DNA from: Nageia nagi
Lineage: Eukaryota > Pinophyta
Assembly (NCBI GenBank): GCA_050084985.1
Contig: JBITNC010000001.1
Location: 118,916,001 to 118,980,000, forward strand
DNA: 64,000 nucleotides
Direction: 5' to 3'
This document shows positions 11,491 through 23,084 of this stretch, piece by piece. A program made the position numbers and the translations under genes. The notes under the pieces were generated by a model, which saw only the letters and a program-made list of their open reading frames with translations, ran no database searches and had not been told where the DNA came from. How positions within the stretch are numbered: the stretch's first letter is position 1; every line of letters starts with the position of its first letter.

Positions 11491-12468
11491 ATAGTAAATG
11501 TAATTAGCAAAATCAAAGTAGCTCAAGGAAATAGCCTTAAGAGTTCTCCAAATCTCCTTTGATTGGGGCCATTATTAAGTAATAGCAAAAGTAGTACTTT
11601 TCCTAGAAGCCCTCATATAATAGCTATGATCCTAGCAAAAAGTACCCAAACAGTAAGATTAGTTTTAGTTATTAATGTATTTTTTGATTTTTGCATATGA
11701 ATAGAAAAGGACCACCAATGGTCTAATAATAGTAAAATAGGACCACCCATAGTCCAAATTAGGGTAAAAGGGACTACCAACAACCCTCTTCCTATATAGC
11801 ATGATGATAAAATTTCATGTATAGGGTCATAAAATAAGATAAACCTTACCATAGAGATAGAAAAATGAAAAATAGCACTAAAAAGCTAAAATAAAATCAT
11901 ATGTATTCTAATATATGAAACCCTAGGGGTAATATGTTGGATTTATAGAAAATATAAAAAAACATAGGAAAAACTAGGAATGCACCAAAGCAATGATAGG
12001 TAAGGCTGATTTACCTAATGGCTAGTAGGAGAGTTCATCACCAAAGTAGCTTTATGTCCCTCTTAACATGTGATTGGTAAAGCCATAGTAGGAAACTATG
12101 GAAAAGAAGCAAAACCAATCACAAAGTGATAGTAGAAAAATCAAGGATAAACACCCATTGAATAAGTTCTCAAAGCTCCAAAGCACTCTCTTCTCTCAAA
12201 ATGCAAGTGATAATGAAAGGGGCTCAAGCCCTTTTTATAAGATTTTTAGAGCACATATTCCTATATAGTCTTGATTTGCATAATTATGGACTAAAAAAGA
12301 AAAGTATCACCCATGGCCTTCATTTTTCAACCATTAAGGATCATCGATGGTGTGTTTTGGTTAAAATAGACCATCTACATTCCTTATTTTATTAGATTGA
12401 ACATCCTGATTTGTTGGACATGATGAAGAGTTACCTATATGGCTATATCTTGGATTGTATTTTGTTAT
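11491..12468. other. 5' flank of the PMD gene inside the Tat-like element
   Basis: Minus-strand frames here show only weak traces that could be the PMD N-terminus (around 11500-11600) or its promoter. Short open stretches on both strands have no recognisable domain. Confidence 0.35.
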
Positions 12469-12885
12469 ATGCCTCTTGGCATAGAGTTTTAGCTCTCACA
12501 TAGACATCATGGTTCTTCAACATAAGGTTTCAAGTGTTATCACATATTATCATGCCCCTTGGCATAAAGTTTCAACTCTCATCATGTTATTATGCCTCTT
12601 AGTGTAGAGTTTTAGCTCTCATCATATCATGTATTTGAGCATAGAGTTTTAAATCTCATCACATCATGCCTCTTGGCATAAATTTTTATTTTTCATCATG
12701 TTATCATGCCTCTTAGTGTAGAGTTTCAGCTCTCATCATATCATGCCTCTTGGCATAGAGTTTTAGCTCTCATCACATCATGCCCCTTGGTGCAGAGTTT
12801 CAGCTCTCATCATATCATGCCCCTTACCATAGAGTTTTAGCTCTCATATTATCAATCCTATTGGCATGGATTTAATCTCCCATTC
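12469..12885. repeat. minisatellite, ~37-45 bp units
   Basis: About ten units of the type 'gcctcttggcatagagtttt'-'agctctcatcatatcat' with variants 'cccttggcataaagtttca' and 'cttagtgtagag'. The variants partly alternate, suggesting a two-unit higher order. Tandem repeats in the untranslated 3' part are common in Tat/Ogre-type elements. Confidence 0.8.
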
Positions 12886-13211
12886 TATAGTATGCTATTC
12901 ACTCATGTTTTTCAATGTTGTCACATGTCATATGTTACCTTGTTGACAAGGTCTTGGTATGGTCATGTGTTGTTAGAATCATGATAAGGGATAGATTGAA
13001 AAAAATCATAGTAGAGAGTTTTCTCAACCCATATCTAGCTTTTATAGGTTTTACTACATTATAATCTTTATTGAAATTCAGATTGATTAACATTGGTATT
13101 ATGCTCATTAATGCTTGCTAATATTTTATTGCTATGACATCTTAGTTGTACTTTGAATGAAAATTTTCATTGCACCAAGTGATATCAATTTCTAATCCAA
13201 AGTGGGGCATC

Positions 13212-14024
13212 TATTATTGCATAAAATTTATTTATGCATTTAAATAAATACATTTGCTTACATTAATATACATCTAGAAATATTTAATGAAATGATATCA
13301 ATGCCTATCTTGAATGTGATTATAATGTCAATGTTTATTTTGAATATGTTTATGATATTAATGGTTGTATTCAATATCATTATGTATTGTGGGATAACCC
13401 TATTTATGTAGGTACATGCTAACCTAAGGAGTAGGTCATATTATTATTTATATAAATAAGGATCTAATAGTAAGTTCACATCAAGGAGATACATAATCCA
13501 TATTTGGTCTTAGTGGTGGAAATCCTTTAAGTGTATCTTGATGCCACCATTCAATATTATGGTTTGTGTACTTCCTTGCATGAGTTATTTTGACACTAAC
13601 AATCTATACTCTAATTTGAAACATTTATGTGCAAATAAGTGACTTGCTTTGAAAGTAAAGGACACTTTGATGAAGATCGTTGATGCTCCTTATTCATGCT
13701 AAACACACTATCAGTGCTCCTCCTATACAACATGTAGACTTCCTATAGTCCTCTTTTTTTTATAATATTTTATGTTATAGCTTTTTGAGTAGAATTCTTT
13801 TGCAATCAACTCATAAAATATATCATTGTCCTCTAGTGTTAGGTACATTTTGTAAGGTAAGTATACAAATCATAGTTCTTGATTAGTATTAACATCCTAA
13901 TTCTAAAGTAGTATCTTCTTCATTTATTTTCTTGTATGGTCTAAATTGCTATTTGTTGCTTTAAACAAGTATCTTGGGTTTTGTAATTATTTATTTATTT
14001 GAATTCTCAAATTATTTATAAATA
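13212..14024 (+). repeat. 3' LTR of the Tat-like element (813 bp)
   Basis: Same length as the 5' LTR. The terminal dinucleotides have decayed: TATTATTGC for TGTTATTGC at the start and AAATA for AAACA at the end. The polypurine tract 13199-13211 abuts it. Confidence 0.8.
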
Positions 14025-15605
14025 GCAAGTGGTGTTACCACATTGCAAGGATGTGGCATCACTTATTTAGATAATTATTTATAATTAATTAGTTAAATTA
14101 TTAAGAAGTAATACAAAATTATTATAATTTATATTTTGAAGCATATTTTTCATGTGATCCATGCCATATATGATTTTATCCAAGTATGTCAATCAATAAT
14201 CTATGTTAACAATGACTCAAGGCTCTAGAAATCTTCAAATTTTTGTGAGGAAGAATGAAGAGATCTAGAAAGATGATAATGCTAATAGTTTCTATTTGAA
14301 ATATAAATTTACATATTGAGTAGAAGTATATTTATCATTTACTAATATGATTTCAACTATTTTTTAGGTACACTATTTTACAAATCTCTCCAGAATGCTA
14401 CAATAGTAGAATTTATAGAAACCTTTCATAGGCCATAAAAGCAACGAGATGGCTTTGGTATGTATTTATTTTCATTTTTTGCACCTTTTTTTTATATGTA
14501 TTTTTTATTTAATTAATTTAATATTTCAAGAGACTAAAAATAATTTATAATATTTTGTATTTTTTTAGTAAGAAGAGAATAATAACAAACTTGAAACATG
14601 GATTTGGTGAAGGGTGGAGCAAGAAGAAAGCAATCCAATAGGCATGCTTGAATATGAAAAGGGTTAGAGATCATGTCAGATGAAAAGTGATGAAACTTAC
14701 CCCTAACAAAATAACCATAGTAAAAAAATTATTTGATGTCCATAAGAAGGTATGGATCAATATTATCATTCATATTTATTATTTGAACCTAATTAATTAA
14801 TTTTTTAAAATAATACTCATTAATTATTTCATAAAAGGTTTTGAAGATGCTACTAAAGAAAGTAGCCAAGGAAAAAAAAGGAAACAAAAAGTCTTGGAGA
14901 CACCGTAAGAAAAAGTATTGAAGTCTTAACTTGCCAAATTGGGATGCATTATTATGCATCAAGTAGGAAGTGTAGGTGAGAAGACTATGGAAGTCTAATT
15001 TGTAAGTACATTTACTGCATGTAGTGATTTTCAATGATATAGGTAAATGGTTTTTTAATATAGTACTAATTAACATTTTTTATAGTTGAGAGATTTTAAT
15101 TGATTTCTTGATGATAATCAATACCAATATGGCAGCGCATATGGTTACAAATCCGTAAGGGACATGTTGAATGCTAGTGTAAGTAATTTCAATTATTTTA
15201 ATTAATAAAGGCATATCATGAATTTCTTATAAGTGATGCATATGTTTTGTAAGTGCGATTGTGCGCACATAAATATTTATTTTTCTTATTATTTGTAGGA
15301 GAGTATTGCATTATAGGGGGTAACATTGTAGGGGTGTACATTGTATATAGGTGCATCATAGGTAGGTGGATTGGAGGAGGGTGATTTGCCATTTGCCTAG
15401 GATTTGAGATTTAATGATTTTTTTATTATGAGATGGAATGTCCTAGCATGGCATATAGTGAGCTAACACATCGATCTAGCAAGGAAGAGCATAGTCATTA
15501 TAATGGCTCAAGTAGTGAGTTAGGTGGTGATTAGTTAGGTGATCATATTGATTCTATAGGTAGTGAGTATGGATCTAGCGATGATATTGATATTAAGGAC
15601 TAGTA
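14025..15605 (+). pseudogene. copy A of unrecognised multi-exon gene: remaining exons
   Basis: Exon-like segments are separated by AT-rich introns with AG/GT borders: 14369-14460, 14579-14749, ~14838-14905, ~15088-15180 and ~15300-15605. Exon 14579-14749 reads RIITNLKHGFGEGW, then KKKAIQ, a stop, then MKRVRDHVR. This lines up with copy B's RVIDILKREFNDAW, KWALQQ, WRKDKIRNKIIKL. The last exon is Ser/Gly/Asp-rich (for example GSEYGSSDDIDIKD) and ends at 15603, comparable to the acidic C-terminus of copy B. Several stops and the LTR insertion make it a pseudogene. The function is unknown; it lies convergent to the CACTA TNP2 gene, so a role as TnpA-like accessory protein is possible. Confidence 0.4.
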
Positions 15606-17284
15606 GTTGTACTATCATTGTATACTCATTATATGAATAGTACCATTGTATCATTTTTGAGATATCATATGGATGTATTGATGAATATGTGTATATCATT
15701 TTGATGTATTTTTATGTATATATGTATATCATTTTGGCATATTCAAACATATATATGTATGTTATTTTTAAATATTTTGATGTGGATGTTATCATAGTTT
15801 TGTCAACCCATATTTTGGTGTATATATTTTAGCATAATTTAACATATTTTGACTATTTTTATTGTATTTTTACATAATATTATTAACATATTATTTTGGT
15901 GTACAATTAGTGTATGATTGTATATCTAAATAGGTGTAGCATATGATTCACATATTATTTTAATGTACGATTGATGTTTCAATGGAAATGAAAATAATAA
16001 TATTCAATATTATGAATTTATTTTTTCTATAATTTTTAGACAAAATAGATGTAGTTTTAGATACAAGAAGTGATGTAATGTAAGAAATACTAACACAAAA
16101 ATTAACTCTTTGGACATAAAAAAAGGATGTAATTTCTAACCCCTTTTGATGCAAATAAATGATGCAAAAAAAGATACCTTGAGATGCAAATTTAAAAACT
16201 TTCATATGAAAACAAAATGATGCAAAAAGTGGCTTTAAGGATACAAAAAATGACACAAGAAGTGCTCCAAAAAGGATGCAAAATTCAATGCAACTTCTAG
16301 CATGGCAATTTACATCGAAAAAATGGTAAAAAAATTAATAAAAATAACAAAGCATCTCGATGCAAAAATGGATGCAAATCAAGTTTAAGGTAGTAGAGCT
16401 CAACAAAAATATTTGTATCATCATCAAAGTATAGAACCTATTCATCCTATCTATACTATTCATTCTGCATGGTTGGACCTTTTTCATTATTAGCTTGAAC
16501 TATATTATCAACTTAAGCTTCTTGATGAAGCAAATCTTGTAATGTAGTTGGTTAAGCAAGATTTTCACTAACTCTATTGATCAAATTAATTATCTCTTTT
16601 TTATTTTCTTTATCTACATCCATCACAAAAATCACTAGAGGAACTAGATAGTACTACATTTAAGTTATTTTTCTTCATTTAAGGTGTCAAAAAAATGCTC
16701 TTTGATGCTTTGATGGTTTACTCATTAGGTATTGTAAGTATACATAAAAACTATATTTTATTTTAATGTTGACTCCTAGATTGACGTATTGATTGATGCA
16801 TGTGTCAATGCATTTTATTATTTATTTTTGACATTTTTATTGCTTCCTAAAATGACTCTTTAGTTGACATTTTTTAAAGTTGTTTTGATGTTTTGAATGA
16901 TGCATTTTCTACTATGAATTTTACTGTATAGTCCATAATGCTAATGTTACATAGAATTGATGAAGAATATCTCATATCCATGTTATGCTTTTTACTTCCT
17001 GATGCCCATGGTGACCTAGGAAAATAATGATATCTCAAGTGAAAGGCTAAGCAAAGAACCCTAACATGGTATGCCGATATTAAATTAACCACAAGCCTGT
17101 ATATACATGTAATATATATAATATGTAATTGATTGAAAGTAATATACAAATTACAAAACATTCAAAAATATACTATAATTCAAATTCATATGCTAGTCAA
17201 CCTCAAACCACTAATGAGATCAATATATATAATGTTTAATTACTCAAATGTACATGTAATATTTTAATCATCATTATTATCATT
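15606..17284. other. AT-rich region with repeated GATGCA-type motifs
   Basis: Between 15960 and 16400 'gatgcaaa' and its variants occur about every 20-40 bases, and at 16690-16910 'tgatgcatgtgtcaatgcat', 'ttgatgcttt' and 'gttgac' words cluster. Similar words follow copy B (31600-33100). Short motif arrays of this sort resemble the subterminal transposase-binding repeats of CACTA elements. Open stretches on the minus strand here are repeat artefacts. Confidence 0.4.
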
Positions 17285-20200
17285 TTCATCATGAAGATGT
17301 ACAACATGTTTCCCTCTTGGATCATAATCAATTAAAAGAACATATTTTCATCTAGTACATATGGAAAAAAAACTATTTGACTACAATGTTATGGTAAAAC
17401 ATATGTTCTTTCTCTTGAGGTAAATATCATGTAGAGTCAATTGCATAATAACTACTAGGTATGTCATGCAATATTGTTCTTTTATTTACAAATCCTTTGA
17501 ACCATTTACATTTCAATACTAAACATTTGAATGATTAAAATTCAATTGTATGATTTTTTAAAATTTTCCAACATATTGTATATTTCCTTCTATCAAGTTT
17601 GTATCTTTTGTACTTGCATGACTAGCTTGATCAAAATCAACCATCACTCCATAGTCAAAGGTCATTCTATTACTATCTTTCTTTTCAATTCTGAAGTTTT
17701 GACCATATTCCCACACTGTAAGAAAATATAATGCTTGCACACATTTTTATGTAAATGTTATATTGATGCAAGTATTATATCTATATTAATAATATCTATA
17801 TTATAAAAAAATAAACCTAGGTCCATAAGAATTAATAAATAATTACCTTATAATTACATCCATCAACTATATTTGATGCATCTTTTTAAATTTTTTCTTT
17901 TTCACCTCTAGCTAATTTCTCTTCAATTTCTTGCTTTATCCATGACCTTGGACACTCTTTTGGCCAATTTTCATCTCTTAAATATGAAGGTATAGGTGTA
18001 CTCCTTGGATGTTCACTACATGACAATATACTTTATGCTATAATAGCACTTCTTTTACTTTCATTTATTTCAATCCATTCTTTACAATGCTCCATATTCA
18101 TCATGATAAAATGGTTTATAGATTCATAAATGTCACAATTTATAATTTTTTGGAAGACATAAAATGAAATTGTTAGTAATTATTGATTAGATTAAATCAA
18201 AATTGCATGTACATAGTACATATAAAAATTACTATTATCTAAAATGTAGTTAGTAACTTTTTTAGGATCATATGATCTCCCATTTATTTCTAAAACCTCT
18301 CCTTCTAATTTATCATTATCTTTATCTACTTGTAACCATATCGTTGGAGCTGAATTATGAATTTGAGATAGAAACTCACTTACATAAAAAAAGACTTTTG
18401 TACAATATATCCCTCGCACATATATCCTTCTAGTAACAAACCCTTTAAGTACTTTCAAAAATCTTTCTACAAAAAATATGCTTCTAGTACTTATAACACT
18501 TGCTATTTCAATATCATCTACTAGGTGGATCAATAGATGAACTTGTATATTAATAAAAGTAGCAAGCATTTCTTTTTCAAATTTATAGATAATTTTCACA
18601 ATTTCTTTTTTCCCTCTAGGGATTTCATTGACATGTATTTACTTTGAATTCAACCATATATTTATGAAGATATAATTAATATCATTAGATGTATTTAAAA
18701 TATATTAAAAAATATAAAATAATAATAATTTTACTATATATTTTCATTGAACAATATCGTAAATAGCATGAAATACCTTAGAAATAATGATAGTCAACCA
18801 ATTGCATATCTTAAATTAGTAGGTAAATTTTTACATCTGTAAATTGCAAGTGGAAAAATAATTTGTAGCAAAATTTATATTAATAAAAATATATATGAAT
18901 AAAATATATATGAATGCAAATGTATATAAGGTTTTTGATATGCATATAATATGAGAATACCTTCAATAAATTGTGATAATCATGAGACTGCAATATTATC
19001 ATTTTTCCATCAATTCTGAATGCTTTTATTAGAGATGATGCATATCCCATTGGTATTTTAATGGATTTAACAAGATTATGTAGAATGTTCACTTCATATT
19101 TGATCATAATCCATGAGGTTGAAATAGGTGCATTTGTTTCTCCATCTAAAATTATAGTTACCCAAAAGGTACATTTTATTTTGGTAGCCTTTAAGTCATA
19201 TCTTAGTTGAATACTATCTGATTCTTTGCTTGTTGTATATTGGTATAAAAAAGATTCAATATTATTTATAATATTCATATGATCCAATAAATATGTCACT
19301 AATAAATCCTTCCAATATTCCAAATTATAAAATATGGAAAATCTATTCCTACCTAAAAACTTATACAAATGTAAATATTTAATAGATAAAATAATTAAAT
19401 TAATAACATGTTAAAAAATAATGTTTGATATAGTATTTTATTAAATTTTACCTTGAGGTAAGTCATCTTTTTTAACAATAACATCCTTTGGGTCTTCAGC
19501 AATACCTTCCTCAAAGGCTTTTATCCAATATTTTTCTTCACTTTCTTGGTACTTTTTCAACCAATCTTCAAGAGATGCATATTTAAGAGTTTCAATGTGA
19601 TTAATTTGACCATTAAATTATGATTTTATATTTCAAAACTCATGATTTAATGGTAAATATTCTTTATGACCAAGATATTCCATTTTCTATAAGTGTTTTA
19701 AATATCTTGTTGTGAGATTTTTTGCACACTATGGACAAGCATGATAACCTTTTGTAGGCAAGCCTGCAATAAATTTTTATTAGAGAATAATTACTATATC
19801 TAATTTTATAAAAATAAATATTTATAACTTAATATTTTATTATAAATGTAAATGTAATAGAAATTATATATACATACCTAAACAAACACTAAGATGTAGA
19901 TAATCATGTATAGTTCAACATAGTATGCCATACAATGTGAATGATCTTTGTTGGATTGGTCTACTTATACCAATCACATTATGAATTCCATTCCATAATT
20001 TCATTAGTTTATCAATCAATGGTTCAAAGTAGATATCCATATTTTTCACCTGATTTGGTCTAGGAACTAAAAGAGTTAACATTAAATATTCCTTTTTCAA
20101 GGACATCCATAGAGTTTTTTTATAATTTACTATAATAATGGACCATACTAAATAATGATATGATTGTATGGAATGTGGAATGACACTATCAATTGCTAAA

Positions 20201-21120
20201 CCCAACCTAAGAATTCTAAGTTCATCCCAAAATTTATTAGGCCACATATTTTCTATATGTTTCATTACTATAGAATCTTTAGGAATGCATAATACACCAT
20301 ACTCATTTCTATTTTTTGCATGCAAATCCATATATTTTGCAAGTGAATCACACTTATACATTCTAATAAATCTATCGATAATTAGAACATGGCAAATAAC
20401 CTTCAAAGGAATATTGTTTCTATAGTTCTTGGACAATATCTATTTGCACCATACTTTGGACATACACTCAATTTTTTGTATTATCCTCTATATAATATAC
20501 AATTATTAACAAAATCATGGTATAAAATGCATGGTACCGCCTACATCCTTTAAAAATGTTTATGGTTTTCTCGATATGAAGAAGGGATGACATTGTCACT
20601 TGGAAGCAATTTCTCATTTAGTAACTTATATTATAAATAAAACCATAAAATTATTATGTATATAATAAATAAAGTTTGAAAAATATTCAATAAATTTACA
20701 AAAATGGAAAAAGTTGTAAAAATAAATACATACTTCAAAAGATCATTAACACTTGTATCTGATCATCCATTTTTGGCTTTTATATTTATGATAAGTAGGA
20801 GCACTTCCAACTTGGAAATAGATGCTCCATTGTATAAAGGTGTTTTGGTAGCAACATACATGCTATCATTTTATAAATCACCTCTTCTTCCATCATCATG
20901 TGCATAAGGGTTATCATTCATGTCTACATTTGTATCATTTTCATATGTATAGATTGATTGAAATAAATCATGCATTGCATTTTGTTGTTGATCATGAGTG
21001 TTATAATGTCTTTCATCATTTCCACTATTTGAATACATGATTTAAATAGGAGCCATTAGATTTGGATTTATAATGAATTCTACATATGCATCCCTACTTA
21101 AGATATTATTTAGTTGCTTC
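17285..21120 (-). pseudogene. CACTA (En/Spm) TNP2/TnpD transposase, decayed
   Basis: Minus-strand exons follow the plant TNP2 order. N-terminus near 21038 (MYSNSGNDERHYN), then LEVLLLIINIKAKNG; at ~20510-20440 NCILYRG, then LSVCPKYGANRYC (zinc-like CPxC position). At 20436-19915 the Transposase_21 core has WDELRILRLGLAIDSVIP, LMLTLLVPRP and DIYFEPLIDKLMKLWNG. At 19760-19440 GYHACP..CAKNLTTRYLKHL. At 19368-18880 a 'FYNLEYWKDLLVTYLLDHMN' block and KIPMGYASSL, then SHDYHNLLK. At 18599-18192 DUF4218 (VHLLIHLVDDIEIASVIS..., FFVERFLKVLKGFVTRR). At 17740-17290 DUF4216-like sequence (FDYGVMVDFD). The protein cuts and pastes CACTA elements. Stops and shifted frames show it is dead. Spacing of the exons suggests 6-8 introns. 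Confidence 0.8.
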
Positions 21121-21329
21121 TTTTTTCCAATGAATAGTTTTTTTGATGTAAGATTGGCATATAAGATATTGTATTTGACTCATCTTGTGTATCTATTATA
21201 GTATGATGTGCTTATGAAATTATTATTACAAATAATTAATATAATTAAAAAAAATTTAACAAGTACATAATTTTAAGTAAAAATTACACAAATAACATTA
21301 GTTTAAGTAAAAATATATCAATAATTCCA

Positions 21330-23053
21330 ACAATAATGTTCTTCAACAAACAACCTCCCTTAAGGATCTTCGACAAAATAGCATAGTCTAAAGTCATAAT
21401 TGCATGCCTAGCACTATGAACATTATTCAATTTCTACTATAGTATTATTTTTGTTTACACTTTTGTCCTAGTTTAATAAATACATTTGGATCTCATGCAT
21501 CCATACCTCTCTTACATGCTATAATATGTTTATTGATGTTATAATGTACTAAGATCTCATCACCAAGATTAAGATTACAACAAGAGCCACACCTACAAAA
21601 ATTTTAATTTTTATAGGAATAAATTCATATTTATCATTTGCATATGTCATAAAATCCTAGTTTGTGGGATTGCTTGTGCCTTTGGAGCTATTTATATATC
21701 TTGCAATGTTTCCATGTATCTAAGGTTGACTATCAATGTACATACATTTTGCATCTTTTTTTTGTGATGTTGTATTTCCACACATACCAAATTTAGTCAT
21801 ACTAAATAAATATTATGTTAATATCCTCTAGTATATAATATTATAAATTCACCCATAAAATGGCATCAATGGTTCTTTTTCAATAAATGGATGAACTTGT
21901 ACATTTGATAATATAAATAAACCCATGTCTATGTTAGGTATATTAGAAGGTTAAATCATATATGAATTACCATAATAAGTGAATTTTTCATAAGCTTTTG
22001 GAAAAGGTTTTTAAATTGGCCATGCATTATGTGCCTTGCAGTCATACATAGACTTGTATAAATGTACAACATTAGTTATTTAATGCAAATCATCAACACT
22101 CTCATATGGTAGCTTGAGTTGCTCAACATTTGGTAGCTATAATCGATGAAGTCATCCTTCATTTATTATTCTTGTATATTATTTTATTCTATGTTCATTT
22201 GATGAATTTACATATTCTATCATTTTACCCCTAACTTTCTCTTTTATATGTTCAACACATCTAGTGTTCAACTAGACTAATGAGATATTTCTTAACTATA
22301 GGAGGTAATGCTCCCTCTATATTAGGTATACCATCAATTTAATAATAATGTATTTCTACATCTTACCTTTGATGTTTTTACCAACCCTTACATCTTGAAT
22401 AACCATATATAATAATTGCTCTATAATAAAGAGTGATAGGGTCACTAAATCCTTCTATCACATTTTCATCCATTGGTTCAGCTCCTGGAAATGCACATCT
22501 TGCTAGGTATAACTCTATGGCTACTTTAACTTTTCCAATTAAATACTTAATTGAGGTTAATAAGAATTTATATTATTCCTTATATAAATATCAATACAAA
22601 TAATAAAATACTTTATGAAAAAATTGAAAACCAAATTAAATAGTCATGCATGCTAATTAATTTCCTCATGATCATCATCATCCTTTGAAAATGAAGATTG
22701 AAGATGATCTTGTAACATTATCCATAATATTAAATAATTAATAAAAGCATATAATTTCATAAAAGTGAAAATTTAATTGATTTTAAATTTCTACTTATAT
22801 AATAAAATTTTAGTATACATTCATAATATATACCTCATTTTCATCTAAAGATATATCTATTCTCTTAGGATGAATATTTTGTACTATATGGTATTCATCA
22901 TTTGATTATGAAATATATATCCTCCTCTCATAAATTAATGGTGGTATAGGATCATCATTAGAGAAGATGTCATTAGCCCTTCTAGCCCTCTACATATTAA
23001 TCACCAAGCTAATGGTGATGTCAATAACAATGTCACTAACATGATCCAACATT
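21330..23053 (-). pseudogene. SET-domain-like gene upstream of the CACTA transposase, decayed
   Basis: ATG at 23053 opens a frame of ~75 codons (RARRANDIFSNDDPIPPLIY, then ISLDENE) ending in a GTATAT donor-like site. Further exons: 22710-22650 (acidic, FSKDDDDHEE), ~22545-22380 (LYLARCAFPGAEPMDENVIE), ~22270-21890 (IKEKVRGKMIEYVNSSNEHR ... KAHNAWPI ... MGLFILSNVQV, then IEKEPLMPFYG), ~21790-21430 (MYIDSQP, then HGNIARYINSSKG, and after a frame change LGDEILVHYNI). The last three match, in order, the SET-domain elements G-x-GLF...G, GN.ARYIN and GEE/DEL..DY. If so it derives from a lysine methyltransferase. It lies on the TNP2 strand, ~200 bases from it, so it could be a captured gene of the same element. 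Interior stops are mostly TAA/TAG. Confidence 0.5.
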
Positions 23054-23084
23054 AAGTAATACAATTAGAAATAATAGAATTTAA

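Larger units (their letters stand above)
6313..14024 (+). mobile_element. Tat-like Ty3/gypsy LTR element with gag and an antisense PMD gene
   Basis: The element is 7712 bp, bounded by two direct repeats of 813 bp each. Inside on the plus strand come a leader frame (7174-7590), a Tat-type Gag (8445-9245) and, before the 3' LTR, a purine tract AAAGTGGGGCATC at 13199-13211. A possible but decayed primer site 'tttggtgaacc' follows the 5' LTR at 7126. No RT, RNase H or integrase is visible. Their place is taken by a decayed plant mobile domain gene on the minus strand (9843-11490) flanked by a minisatellite. The element is therefore non-autonomous. No perfect target duplication is visible (left flank ATCAGG, right flank GCAAG). 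By eye the LTRs differ at roughly 7% over their first 270 bases, so the insertion is old. Confidence 0.75.

Noticed and set aside
12469-12885. Regular repeats that could be mistaken for a CRISPR array
   Set aside because: Units are directly joined, variable and without unique spacers. The setting is a plant LTR element.
6301-14034. Perfect target duplication for the Tat-like element
   Set aside because: Left flank ATCAGG and right flank GCAAG do not match; at most a 4-bp CAGG/CAAG similarity, which is not convincing.
15960-16256. Minus-strand open stretch of 98 codons
   Set aside because: Produced by the GATGCAAAA-type repeats; no domain and no codon structure.
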